DNA of 52,880 nucleotides from JBBTXJ01 sp964636345. GTDB taxonomy: Bacteria; Patescibacteriota; Patescibacteriia; Magasanikbacterales; JBBTXJ01. The stretch spans positions 1 through 52,880 of the forward strand of contig CAZWRL010000002.1 in assembly GCA_964636345.1 (NCBI GenBank). Direction: 5' to 3'. Both the position numbers and the translations under genes were made by a program. Of the stretch, positions 33,786 through 42,456 are shown in pieces. Position 1 is the stretch's first letter, and every line of letters begins with the position of its first letter. The notes under the pieces were generated by a model. The model searched no databases, was not told the DNA's origin, and worked only from the letters and a program-made list of their open reading frames with translations.

Positions 33786-34199
33786 ATGAAACCTCTTCGT
33801 AAAGAGACGGGTGGAAAATCACACCATATCTCCACCATACACAACCCGCGAACTCATGGACAACGCATGGCGGATCGCCTTTCTAAAATTGCGGGCAGCT
33901 GGAATTTTATCGGCGGCATCGGCCTCTTCTTGTTCTGCTGGATAGTTATCAATATCGTTGCGTTTGAACTCCGGTGGGACCCCTATCCTTTTATTTTGCT
34001 CAATTTTATTTTGTCTACCATTGCTGCCATCCAAGGACCAATCATTTTGATGAGCCAAAACAGACAAAGCGAGATTGATCGTCTCCGTTCCGAATATGAT
34101 TATACCGTCAACCGCAAAGCGGAACGCGAAATAGAAAAAGTGCGCGAAGAGCTTGCGGCGCTTCACAAAAAAATAGACGAGCACATCATTGTCAAGTAA
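33786..34199 (+). CDS. DUF1003 membrane protein
   Basis: 137 residues. NPRTHGQRMADRLSKIAGSWNFIGG, WDPYPFILLNFILSTIAAIQGP and IILMSQNRQSEIDRLRSEYDYTVNRKAE are the well-conserved DUF1003 signature. Two membrane helices (about 43-63 and 69-90) are followed by a cytoplasmic coiled coil. The family has no firmly known function. It is convergent with the glycosyltransferase gene, only 3 bp apart. Confidence 0.88.
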   Translation: MKPLRKETGGKSHHISTIHNPRTHGQRMADRLSKIAGSWNFIGGIGLFLFCWIVINIVAFELRWDPYPFILLNFILSTIAAIQGPIILMSQNRQSEIDRLRSEYDYTVNRKAEREIEKVREELAALHKKIDEHIIVK

Positions 34200-34202
34200 A
34201 AC

Positions 34203-34949
34203 TCAACCACGGAGCGCCTTCCACAAAAATACTACCGTAGCGCGCCATACTCGCCGCGCGCGCCATGGCTGACAGAAAAGACGCCAGAGCCACTCAAGTC
34301 CTACTTTTTGCATCCACCGTGGCGCGCGACGCACTCGGCCCGCAATAAAATCCAACGCGCCGCCCACACCCACAAAAATACGCACCTCGGGAAGCATTTT
34401 TTTATATTGCCAAATCCATTTTTCCTGTTTGCCATGTCCAAACGCCACAAACACCACCGCCGGATTGGTTTCGCGGATGCGCGCGAGCATCGCCTGATGC
34501 TCCGTTTCATCAGACGGAATAACACCGTATGGTTTTTCAGTTAAACGAATACCCGGATGGGTGCCTGCAATTTTGAGCCCGGGATAGCGTTTTTGCAAAT
34601 TTTTTGCGGCCTGCATCAAAACGATGCTATCACCGGTACCCAAAAGAAAAACGCGCGCGTCTTCCTCTTTTGCCAAACCCGAAAGCCGGCCAACCAGGTC
34701 AACGCCGGTGAATCGGTCAATTTTAAAGCCGTGGAACCGCGCCACCAGTTGCACGCCCACCCCATCAATCACTTGCACATCCGCGCTGTGAAGGATCGTT
34801 TTATACAGCGTGTCACGCGTAGCATGTACTATCATTTCCGGATTGATAGTGACCACATGACTCCCCTGCCCCGTGCGCAACAAACCAGCCACAGTTGTCA
34901 TGGTGAGCGTGCGCGACAGCGGACGAAGTTGTATACCAGCGATTTTCAC
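34203..34949 (-). CDS. WecG/TagA/CpsF-family glycosyltransferase
   Basis: 248 residues. VVTINPEMIVHATRD, ADVQVIDGVGVQLVAR, FLLGTG and VVFVAFGHGKQEKWI match the family that adds N-acetylmannosamine (or ManNAcA) to undecaprenyl-linked GlcNAc in teichoic acid or enterobacterial common antigen synthesis. The conserved catalytic Asp is in VIDGVGV. C-terminal WLWRLFCQPWRARRVWR is the membrane-associating appendage typical of TagA. Start is GTG. It supports production of a lipid-linked surface polymer together with the 42457-47894 genes. Confidence 0.9.
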   Translation of the reverse strand: MKIAGIQLRPLSRTLTMTTVAGLLRTGQGSHVVTINPEMIVHATRDTLYKTILHSADVQVIDGVGVQLVARFHGFKIDRFTGVDLVGRLSGLAKEEDARVFLLGTGDSIVLMQAAKNLQKRYPGLKIAGTHPGIRLTEKPYGVIPSDETEHQAMLARIRETNPAVVFVAFGHGKQEKWIWQYKKMLPEVRIFVGVGGALDFIAGRVRRAPRWMQKVGLEWLWRLFCQPWRARRVWRATVVFLWKALRG

Positions 34950-34955
34950 AGGTAA

Positions 34956-34984
34956 ACTTTAGCTTAAACTGCAACAAATTTCAA
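34956..34984 (-). promoter_or_regulatory. Promoter giving a leaderless GTG-started mRNA
   Basis: Minus strand TTGAAA (34984-34979), 17 bp, TAAAGT (34961-34956), six bases, then the GTG at 34949. The predicted transcription start is the G of the start codon. Confidence 0.6.
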
Positions 34985-35015
34985 ATGCACCTATTGTCTG
35001 ATTTGACTTGACACC

Positions 35016-35042
35016 CTAGCACTCTCAGTGGTAGAGTGCTAA
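35016..35042 (+). promoter_or_regulatory. CIRCE operator (HrcA site) before clpB
   Basis: CTAGCACTC (35016-35024), nine bases, GAGTGCTAA (35034-35042): the inverted repeat bound by the heat-shock repressor HrcA, differing from consensus at one outer base. TTGACA (35008-35013) with TAGAGT (35032-35037) would put the operator across spacer and -10; a second -10 (TATACT, 35048-35053) lies 6 nt before the ATG. Either way HrcA binding would block clpB transcription. Confidence 0.92.
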
Positions 35043-35059
35043 TCTGATATACTGTCACC

Positions 35060-37696
35060 ATGAACCCACAGCAGTTCACCACAAAATCCCAAGAGGCCAT
35101 TCAGCGGGCGCATCTTTTGGCCCAGGAAAATGGCCAGCCGCACATTGAACCGCCCCATCTCTTTTTTGCCCTGCTTGAACAAGAAGAAGGCGTGGTGATA
35201 ACCGTGCTCAAAAAATTGAACATCAATCCCCTGCACTTAAAAGCCGGAGTGCAGGCGTTGATTGACCTGCTTCCCAAAACCGTAGACCAACCGGGCGGCG
35301 GCATCGGACAAATTTTTATGGGCCATGACATGGCGCATATTTTGAACGCGGCGGGTCAAGAAATGCAACAGATGGGTGATCAGTATGTGAGCACCGAACA
35401 TCTTTTGCTTGCCTATTTTAAAAGCGGGGGTCCACTTGAGCCGCTCTTCCAAAAACACGGTTTGAATTATGAACAAGTGCTCAAAGTGCTCGTAACCGTA
35501 CGTGGCAGTGAAACGGTTGACTCGCCGGAGCCGGAAGGAAAATATAACGCGCTTGAAAAATACAGCAAAAATCTCACAGCCCTTGCCCGCGCCGGAAAAT
35601 TGGATCCGGTGATTGGCCGTGGCGACGAAATTCGCCGCGTGATGCAAGTATTATCTCGCCGCACCAAAAACAATCCGGTGCTCATTGGCGAACCGGGTGT
35701 TGGAAAAACCGCCATTGTTGAAGGGCTTGCGCAGCGCATTGTGGATGGCGATGTTCCTGAATCATTACGTGATAAGGAAGCCGTCGCGTTAGATGTTGGC
35801 GCGCTCGTGGCGGGCACTAAATTTCGCGGTGAATTTGAAGAACGCTTAAAAGCGGTTTTGAAAGAAATCAATCAAGCCGCGGGCAAGATTGTACTCTTTA
35901 TAGATGAACTGCACACTATTGTGGGCGCGGGAGCATCAGAAGGCGCGGTTGATGCCGCTCATATGCTAAAACCGGCGCTTGCTCGCGGAGAATTGCGCGC
36001 GATTGGCGCAACCACGTTGAAAGAATACCAAAAATACATTGAAAAAGACGCGGCGTTGGAGCGGCGTTTTCAACCGGTTTTTGTGTCTGAACCAACGGTG
36101 GATGATACCATCGCCATTCTCCGCGGCATCAAAGAAAAATACGAAGTGCATCACGGCGTGCGCATTACGGATGCCGCGATTATTGCCGCGGCAGAATTAT
36201 CAAGTCGCTATATTAGTGATCGCTTTTTGCCGGATAAGGCCGTTGATTTGATTGATGAAGCAACCTCGGCGCTCCGTATGGAAATTGATTCCATGCCGGA
36301 TGAACTGGACGCGCTCAAGCGCAAACAGATTAAGCTTGAAATTGAACGCCAGGCCTTGAAGAAAGAAACGGATGCGGAATCGCAAGAGCGCCTCCACGAA
36401 TTAGAAAAGGAGCTTGCGGAAGTCACGGAACAAACAAAAGAACTGGAACTGCACTGGAAACACGAAAAAGAAATTATTGGCGCAATTCGTGAGTATCAAA
36501 AAACCATCGATCGCTTGAAACAAGAAGCGGACATTGCGGAACGCGGTAGCGAATTGCAAAAAGTTGCTGAAATTCGCTATGGAAAAATTCCTACCGTGGA
36601 ACAGGCGTTGCGTGAAGAACAAAAAAAGTTAGCCGAGGTGCAAAAAGGACGAAAAATATTAAAAGAAGAAGTGACCGAAGAAGATATCGCCGCGGTGGTG
36701 TCGCGCTGGACGGGCATTCCGATGCTTCGCATGTTGGAAGATGAGGTTAAAAAACTGGCACGCATGGAGGAAGCGGTGCAAAAACGCGTGGTGGGGCAAG
36801 CTGAGGCCGTTCGAGCGGTGTCCAACGCCATCCGCCGTTCGCGCGCGGGTGTTGGCGAAGCGGGCCGCCCTATTGGATCGTTTATCTTCATGGGGCCAAC
36901 CGGCGTAGGTAAAACAGAGCTCGCCAAAGCGCTTGCTGAATTTTTGTTTAACGACGAAGAGGCGCTCGTTCGCATTGACATGTCGGAATACATGGAAAAA
37001 CACGCGGTGTCTAAAATGATTGGATCGCCACCGGGCTACATTGGCTACGAAGAAGGCGGACAATTAACGGAGATTATCCGCCGCCGTCCGTACGCCGTGG
37101 TGCTCTTTGATGAAATTGAGAAAGCGCATTCTGATGTGTTCAATATGTTGCTTCAAATTTTGGATGACGGACGCCTGACGGACGCAAAAGGCCGCGTGGT
37201 GAATTTCAAAAATACAGTTATCATCATGACCTCAAATATCGGAAGTGAAATTATTGCGCAAGCCGCGCAACATGGTGATCTTGGTTTTGAGCAGGATCAT
37301 CGCGATGCCAAGAATCCCGAGATGCGCGCCAAAGATAAAATTCTTGAAGCGCTCCGCGATCATTTTAAGCCGGAATTTTTAAACCGTGTTGATGAGTTGA
37401 TCGTTTTCCATTCACTAAAAGAAGCGCAAATTCGCGCCGTGGTTGATTTGCAATTGCAACGCGTGATTGAGCGTTTACTGGAAAAGAAAATTACGCTGGA
37501 TATTACTGACGCGGCAAAAGCGTGGTTGGCGTATAAAGGATATGATGAAAAATACGGCGCCCGGCCACTCAAACGCGTCATCCAACAGGAATTGCTTGAT
37601 CCTTTGGCGCTTCGTATTATTGAAGGAGCCGTGGAAGAAGGCGCGAGCGTGCGCGTTGACGTAGAAAAAGAAGCGCTTGCCGTGACAAGGCAGTAA
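35060..37696 (+). CDS. clpB: ClpB disaggregase
   Basis: 878 residues. Clp N-domain (1-145, FTTKSQEAIQRAHLLAQENG), first AAA+ module with Walker A G210-EPGVGK-T217, the ClpB middle coiled coil (about 400-530, which distinguishes it from ClpC/ClpA), and a second AAA+ module with Walker A G612-PTGVGK-T619. It rescues aggregated proteins with DnaK. No ClpP-binding loop is apparent. Heat-shock control by HrcA is indicated by the CIRCE element. Length is normal for the family. Confidence 0.96.
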   Translation: MNPQQFTTKSQEAIQRAHLLAQENGQPHIEPPHLFFALLEQEEGVVITVLKKLNINPLHLKAGVQALIDLLPKTVDQPGGGIGQIFMGHDMAHILNAAGQEMQQMGDQYVSTEHLLLAYFKSGGPLEPLFQKHGLNYEQVLKVLVTVRGSETVDSPEPEGKYNALEKYSKNLTALARAGKLDPVIGRGDEIRRVMQVLSRRTKNNPVLIGEPGVGKTAIVEGLAQRIVDGDVPESLRDKEAVALDVGALVAGTKFRGEFEERLKAVLKEINQAAGKIVLFIDELHTIVGAGASEGAVDAAHMLKPALARGELRAIGATTLKEYQKYIEKDAALERRFQPVFVSEPTVDDTIAILRGIKEKYEVHHGVRITDAAIIAAAELSSRYISDRFLPDKAVDLIDEATSALRMEIDSMPDELDALKRKQIKLEIERQALKKETDAESQERLHELEKELAEVTEQTKELELHWKHEKEIIGAIREYQKTIDRLKQEADIAERGSELQKVAEIRYGKIPTVEQALREEQKKLAEVQKGRKILKEEVTEEDIAAVVSRWTGIPMLRMLEDEVKKLARMEEAVQKRVVGQAEAVRAVSNAIRRSRAGVGEAGRPIGSFIFMGPTGVGKTELAKALAEFLFNDEEALVRIDMSEYMEKHAVSKMIGSPPGYIGYEEGGQLTEIIRRRPYAVVLFDEIEKAHSDVFNMLLQILDDGRLTDAKGRVVNFKNTVIIMTSNIGSEIIAQAAQHGDLGFEQDHRDAKNPEMRAKDKILEALRDHFKPEFLNRVDELIVFHSLKEAQIRAVVDLQLQRVIERLLEKKITLDITDAAKAWLAYKGYDEKYGARPLKRVIQQELLDPLALRIIEGAVEEGASVRVDVEKEALAVTRQ

Positions 37697-37725
37697 AAAA
37701 CGAAAAATGTTATACTACCCCCGTT

Positions 37726-39087
37726 ATGAAAAAACTACTTGCCGTAGCATCTTTGGTGATACTGCTCCCCGCTCGGCTTGAAGCGGCTACCTTTAATCCC
37801 AACAACATCATTTCTAACCATGAACTCACGGACTATACCTCCATGGGCCGTGATGCCATCCAACAATTTTTGGAAGCCAAAAAAAGTTTTCTGGCAAAAC
37901 TCACCACACCGGATTTAAATGAGGTGATGATGGATGCGGCACAAATTATTTTTAACGCCGCCACCACCGCGCGTATCAATCCAAAATATATCTTGGCGCT
38001 TCTTCAGAAGGAACAAAGTTTGATTGAGCACGGCCCCACCAATCCCTCACAATCTCGCCTGGATTGGGCAACCGGATACGCGATATGTGATGGATGCAGT
38101 ACCGATGATCCGTTACCACAAAAATACAAAGGATTCGGCAAACAAGTGGATGGCGGAGCGGGCGCAAACCGTTTCTACTTTGATAATCCCGGAAAATTTA
38201 GCTTTCGTGTTGGTGTGACAAGCCAGGTGGATGACACATCGGTCACACCGGAAAATCAAGCGACGGCAAATCAATATATTTACACACCGCATATTCACGG
38301 CAATGAGAACCTGTGGACAATATGGAATCGGTGGTGGAATCGCAAATATCCAAACGGCGTGGTGCTCCAAGCCAAGAATGCACCGGAACTTTGGCTCATC
38401 CGCGACAGTAGACGCCATCGTTTTGCCAGCAAGAGCGTTTTTGCGAGCCGTTATAACCCGACAGAAGTGATTGTTGTTGAACCGGCAGAATTACAAAATT
38501 ATGAAGAGGGCGCGACCATCAAATTTCCCAACTTTTCGCTCATCAAATCCGAACGCGGCATGACGTTTTTGTTGGTTGATGAAACCAAACGGCCATTTCT
38601 CTCCGACAAAATCTTCCGCCAGTTTGGCTATCACCCCGACGAGGTGTTGACGGCGACGGATGATGAGTTAAACGAATACAAAAATGGGCGGTTTATCAGC
38701 GAAGCGGACATATATCCATTGGGCGCGGTGGTAAAAAGTCCGGTAAGCGGTGAATTGTACTATGTGCACAATGGCGAAAAAGCACCCGTGGTAAGCGAGG
38801 CCATTGTCAAAAATAATTTTAGAAAACAAAAGGTGCTCACCATATCCGCCGACGAATTAAAATCTTTCAAATTGGTGAAGGCGCTAAAATTCCGCGACGG
38901 ATCGCTTGTTAAAGCGCCAGAAGACCCAACGGTCTATGTCATTTCAGACGGTATGAAACGGACGATACCATCGGAAGCAACATTCCTTGGCATGGGCTGG
39001 AAATGGGAAAATGTGCAGACGGTTGATCGTCTCTCCATCATGATTCACCCAACCGGACCGAAGATTGAGTTGAACCACGTCAATTAA
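37726..39087 (+). CDS. Secreted protein with lysozyme-like domain and four surface repeats
   Basis: 453 residues. Signal peptide 1-21 (cleavage near LEA-ATF). Residues about 30-205 resemble a lysozyme/glucosaminidase-like fold: NPKYILALLQKEQSLI with Glu96 and LDWATGYAICDGC. Residues 211-440 contain four repeats of about 55-65 residues (211-262, 263-333, 334-390, 393-440), each with a pattern VVKxP-x-YVI-DGxKRPI-S-F-x-G-x-x-V-x-EL-x-Y-x-x-G. Such repeats are common in secreted CPR proteins and probably mediate attachment to wall or host surface; this is inference. TATACT lies 9 nt before the ATG. Confidence 0.75.
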   Translation: MKKLLAVASLVILLPARLEAATFNPNNIISNHELTDYTSMGRDAIQQFLEAKKSFLAKLTTPDLNEVMMDAAQIIFNAATTARINPKYILALLQKEQSLIEHGPTNPSQSRLDWATGYAICDGCSTDDPLPQKYKGFGKQVDGGAGANRFYFDNPGKFSFRVGVTSQVDDTSVTPENQATANQYIYTPHIHGNENLWTIWNRWWNRKYPNGVVLQAKNAPELWLIRDSRRHRFASKSVFASRYNPTEVIVVEPAELQNYEEGATIKFPNFSLIKSERGMTFLLVDETKRPFLSDKIFRQFGYHPDEVLTATDDELNEYKNGRFISEADIYPLGAVVKSPVSGELYYVHNGEKAPVVSEAIVKNNFRKQKVLTISADELKSFKLVKALKFRDGSLVKAPEDPTVYVISDGMKRTIPSEATFLGMGWKWENVQTVDRLSIMIHPTGPKIELNHVN

Positions 39088-39105
39088 TCCATCGGAACGA
39101 TACCT

Positions 39106-40971
39106 ATGATTGCAGAAGTAGTGCCGCTCCGCAGATTACCACGAAAACTCTCCACCCTGGACTATAAAATCCCGACGGGTCTTTCGGTGAAACCCGGCTC
39201 ATTGGTGGCCATTCCTTTCCGGGGCAAAAAGGTTTTTGGAGTGGTCATTGGCACAAAAACAAAAATAACCGTGCCTAAAACAATGCTTCAAAACATTACT
39301 GAAGCGGTTTTTTTGGAGCCGCTGCTCGCGTCCCAACATCTCGCGCTCGCACGCTCTATTTCGGAACACTATCAAACGCCGCTTGGCACTGTTATGGCCG
39401 CGCAGTGTCCGCCGCTTCAACCGCGCAAACTACGCGATATAAAAATTTCGCCTTTTTCTGCGATTAAACGGAAGGTCGGCGAGGAGCGGTACTTGTGGTA
39501 TCACCAACCCGAAGAAAAACAGCGCTGGGTTATCGCCAATCTTTCCGCAAGCACGCCTGGACAAACGCTCATTGTGGTGCCGGAAAAATGGCATATTCGC
39601 GAATGGCAGATCATACTCTCGTCATTTGTGGCGGCAGAACAGATTGCGGTTATCACCAGTGACGCGTCAGTTAAAGACGCTTTTACCTCGTACTTCACGG
39701 CGCGCAACGGTGAGGCGCGAGTTATTCTGGGAACTAAAACTGCGCTTTTTGCGCCTTTTCATAATCTCACGTCCGTCATTCTAGATTTTGAACACCATCC
39801 GTCGCATAAAAACTGGGATCAGGCGCCCCGATACCACGCAGGGGAGGTTGCAGGACAACTCGCGGCGCTTTCACATGCATCGCTTTTTGTCATGAGCCAC
39901 ACACCGTCCGTAACAAGCGCGGTACGGTTGCAAAATCATCCGGCAATGCGGAGCGGCGATACTCAAAATATCGTCGTTGCTGATTTAAAAGAAGAACGCC
40001 AGAAAAAAAATTATGGTGTCTGGAGTGATACCGCCGCGGGCGGTTTACAAAAAGCACTATTGGAACGCAAAGATATTGTTGTGTTTAATCATCGCCGCGG
40101 AGCGCACACGAGCGTCGTGTGTCAGGATTGTGGACGCGCGGCACGTTGTCCAAACTGTTCACTGCCGCTCATACACCACGAACACGCCAATATACTTGCC
40201 TGCCATCCATGTCATCTGACGCAACCCATGGTAGCGACCTGTGCCTTCTGTCACGGACCGTCAATGAAATTTTTAGGAGTGGGAACCGAGCAGGTTGCAA
40301 ACGAACTCACAAAAATACTTCATGGACATCCGTACCACATGATAACTATTGAAGGTGAGACCATTCCGGCATCGCTGCCGGTAGATAAACCCGTGGCAAT
40401 TATTGGCACCTCGCGCGCGTTCCCATTTATTCGCTTTGGACGCGTTGGAGCCGTGTGTATCATTGATGCGGACAACTATCTTTCTATTCCAGAATTTCAT
40501 GCAAGCGAAGAATTTTTAGGATTCATCAGGGATATTCATTACGCCATGCCACGCGCGGCAACGCTCTATCTACAAACCCGAGAGCCGTATCGTCCTCTCA
40601 TTACCGCGCTCAAAACGGGTGCGCTTGGCGGTTGGTATCGCGAAGAATTATCCCTGCGACGCGCGCTGCATTATCCGCCTTTTTGGTCTATACTCAAGTT
40701 AAGCTACCTTGCCCAAACACGCGAGGAAACGGAAAAAACTGCCACGCTTGTTTTTGCTAAACTGAAGATGTTGACGAAAGACAAGCGGAGCGTTATGCTG
40801 ACTCCTCCGTACGGAATCCATCCGCCGCGCAAAATTAACCAACACGGAGTAGTGTTACTCGTGCGCATGCCGCCGGAGGAAGCAAAGATACATTTTCCAA
40901 ATATGCTTGAAAAATTAAACCTAGCTGTCGGCTGGAAAATAGATGTTAACCCGTTGCAGTTATTAAGCTAA
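39106..40971 (+). CDS. priA: PriA-like protein lacking helicase motifs
   Basis: 621 residues. The N-terminal 3'-DNA-end-binding domain (AEVVPLRRLPRKLSTLDYKIP, GSLVAIPFRGKKVFGVVIG) is intact, as are the eight zinc cysteines in four pairs starting at C339 (CQDC, CPNC, CHPC, CAFC). The ATPase motifs are gone: no GxGKT before LIVVPEKW, DEEH is D227-FEH230, GSAT is replaced by SHTPS, and the QVAGRAGR motif by DIHYAMPRA. It may still recognise stalled forks and recruit primosome parts without unwinding, as proposed for mycobacterial PriA. Its stop overlaps def by 1 bp. Confidence 0.88.
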   Translation: MIAEVVPLRRLPRKLSTLDYKIPTGLSVKPGSLVAIPFRGKKVFGVVIGTKTKITVPKTMLQNITEAVFLEPLLASQHLALARSISEHYQTPLGTVMAAQCPPLQPRKLRDIKISPFSAIKRKVGEERYLWYHQPEEKQRWVIANLSASTPGQTLIVVPEKWHIREWQIILSSFVAAEQIAVITSDASVKDAFTSYFTARNGEARVILGTKTALFAPFHNLTSVILDFEHHPSHKNWDQAPRYHAGEVAGQLAALSHASLFVMSHTPSVTSAVRLQNHPAMRSGDTQNIVVADLKEERQKKNYGVWSDTAAGGLQKALLERKDIVVFNHRRGAHTSVVCQDCGRAARCPNCSLPLIHHEHANILACHPCHLTQPMVATCAFCHGPSMKFLGVGTEQVANELTKILHGHPYHMITIEGETIPASLPVDKPVAIIGTSRAFPFIRFGRVGAVCIIDADNYLSIPEFHASEEFLGFIRDIHYAMPRAATLYLQTREPYRPLITALKTGALGGWYREELSLRRALHYPPFWSILKLSYLAQTREETEKTATLVFAKLKMLTKDKRSVMLTPPYGIHPPRKINQHGVVLLVRMPPEEAKIHFPNMLEKLNLAVGWKIDVNPLQLLS

Positions 40972-41480
40972 TGAAACACCGCTTACCCATCGTCACCCAC
41001 CCTGAAAACCACTCACTCCACGAGCGGTGTCGTGACGTCTCCCCGGAAGAATTACCGACGGCAAAAATGAAACAATTAATCCGCGACATGATTCACACCA
41101 TGTATAAAGATGACGGCATCGGTATTGCGGCGCCGCAAGTTGGTCTCAATATGCGGTTTGCGATTATTGGCAAAGCGGCAGCCGGGACACGCAAAGATTT
41201 GGTGGTTTGCAATCCCACGTATGTGCCGTTAAATGCTGAAACGACAACCGAACAAGAGGGGTGTCTATCGGTGCCCGGCGTGTGGGGCGATACGCCGCGC
41301 CATACTAAAATACAGGTGCGTTACCTGGCGGAGGACGGCACGTCACATGAGGGGGTTGCCACTGATTTTTTCGCGCGCGTGCTCCAGCACGAAATTGATC
41401 ATCTTGATGGCGTCTTATTTATTGACCGCGCCAAAAAAACCTGGAAAGCGGATCGAAAACCAACGTATCCAATGGTATGA
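40971..41480 (+). CDS. def: Peptide deformylase
   Basis: 169 residues. The three motifs are complete: GIGIAAPQVGL, EGCLSVPG (Cys ligand) and HEIDHLDG (two His ligands and catalytic Glu). It removes the formyl group from nascent proteins, pairing with the formyltransferase encoded immediately downstream. An ATGA overlap links it to fmt, and its start overlaps the priA stop. Confidence 0.96.
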   Translation: MKHRLPIVTHPENHSLHERCRDVSPEELPTAKMKQLIRDMIHTMYKDDGIGIAAPQVGLNMRFAIIGKAAAGTRKDLVVCNPTYVPLNAETTTEQEGCLSVPGVWGDTPRHTKIQVRYLAEDGTSHEGVATDFFARVLQHEIDHLDGVLFIDRAKKTWKADRKPTYPMV

Positions 41481-42439
41481 AGATAGTATTTTTTGGCACC
41501 CATACGCTTGCAATCGCCATTCTTCAAACGTTGACACAAGCATCAACGTTTGAGATTTGCGCGGCGGTGACACAGCCGGATAAACCGGCGGGGCGCGGTT
41601 ATAAATCCGAATCGCCACCCATCAAACGTTTTGCTGAAAACGCCGGGCTACCGGTTTTGCAATATAAAAAATTGAACGACGATGCCGTGGCCGCACTCCG
41701 CGCGTATAACGCTGATATTTTTATTGTCGCTGAATATGGCGTGCTCATACCCGAAGTCATACTTTCCATTCCGCGACATGGTACGCTGAATGTGCACCCA
41801 TCGCTTTTGCCGAATTATCGTGGCGCCTCGCCCATTCAATCCGCTATTTTTGCCGGTGAGACAAAAACCGGTGTCTCAATTATCCTACTTGATAAAGAAA
41901 TGGATCACGGGCCCATCCTCGCCCAAAAAGAATGCGCCATCGATGACCGGGATACGGCAGTGACGCTTGAGGCAACGCTCGGCCGATTGGGCGCGCGTCT
42001 TTTAATTGATATGTTGCCAAAATGGGTTACGGGCAACATACAACCCCGCGAACAAGATCACGCGCGCGCGACGTTCTGTAAAAAACTCACACGAGAATCC
42101 GGACGCATTGATTGGACGCAATCCGCAGAAAAAATACATCGTATGTGGCGGGCTTACCTTCCGTGGCCGGGAATTTTTACGATGTGGAATGGGAAACGGT
42201 TGAAGTTGACGTCTCTACTTTTGGAGATGCTGAAACGGGCCTGCCCCGGACCGCGATCCGGTGTTCAGCATGACAAAGAACCCGGCATCCCCTTTCTCAC
42301 TCCCGATAAAAACCTCGCCATCGCCTGCGGCACCGACGCCATTATCGTGGAGCGCCTGCAGTTGGAAGGCAAAAAGGAACTTGACGCCGCCGCCTTTCTC
42401 CGCGGCTCTACAACATTTATTGGCGCAAAACTCGGTTGA
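41477..42439 (+). CDS. fmt: Methionyl-tRNA formyltransferase with a palindromic insertion
   Basis: 320 residues. FFGTHTLAIAILQTL, the folate site VAEYGVLIPEVILSIPRHGTLNVHPSLLPNYRGASPIQ with catalytic N/H/D residues (NVHPSLLP; later DxE region KEMDHGPIL), and the C-terminal OB domain are present. Formylates Met-tRNA for initiation. In the C-terminal domain residues about 251-266 (LKRACPGPRSGVQHDK) are encoded by a palindromic DNA element and have no counterpart in the family; the surrounding domain resumes normally at ACGTDAIIVERLQLEGKK, so function is probably kept. Confidence 0.95.
   Translation: MKIVFFGTHTLAIAILQTLTQASTFEICAAVTQPDKPAGRGYKSESPPIKRFAENAGLPVLQYKKLNDDAVAALRAYNADIFIVAEYGVLIPEVILSIPRHGTLNVHPSLLPNYRGASPIQSAIFAGETKTGVSIILLDKEMDHGPILAQKECAIDDRDTAVTLEATLGRLGARLLIDMLPKWVTGNIQPREQDHARATFCKKLTRESGRIDWTQSAEKIHRMWRAYLPWPGIFTMWNGKRLKLTSLLLEMLKRACPGPRSGVQHDKEPGIPFLTPDKNLAIACGTDAIIVERLQLEGKKELDAAAFLRGSTTFIGAKLG
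42227..42274 (+). repeat. Palindromic element inserted in frame in fmt
   Basis: Outer arms ATGCTGAA (42227-42234) and TTCAGCAT (42264-42271), inner arms CCGGA (42246-42250) and TCCGG (42256-42260); the right end reads ATGAC. The symmetrical part is 45 bp, a multiple of three. It keeps the frame open. Confidence 0.65.
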
Positions 42440-42456
42440 TTAGGCACACTATTCCC

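Noticed and set aside
34950..35060. A small gene between the glycosyltransferase and clpB
   Set aside because: The stretch is fully explained by the divergent promoters and the CIRCE operator.
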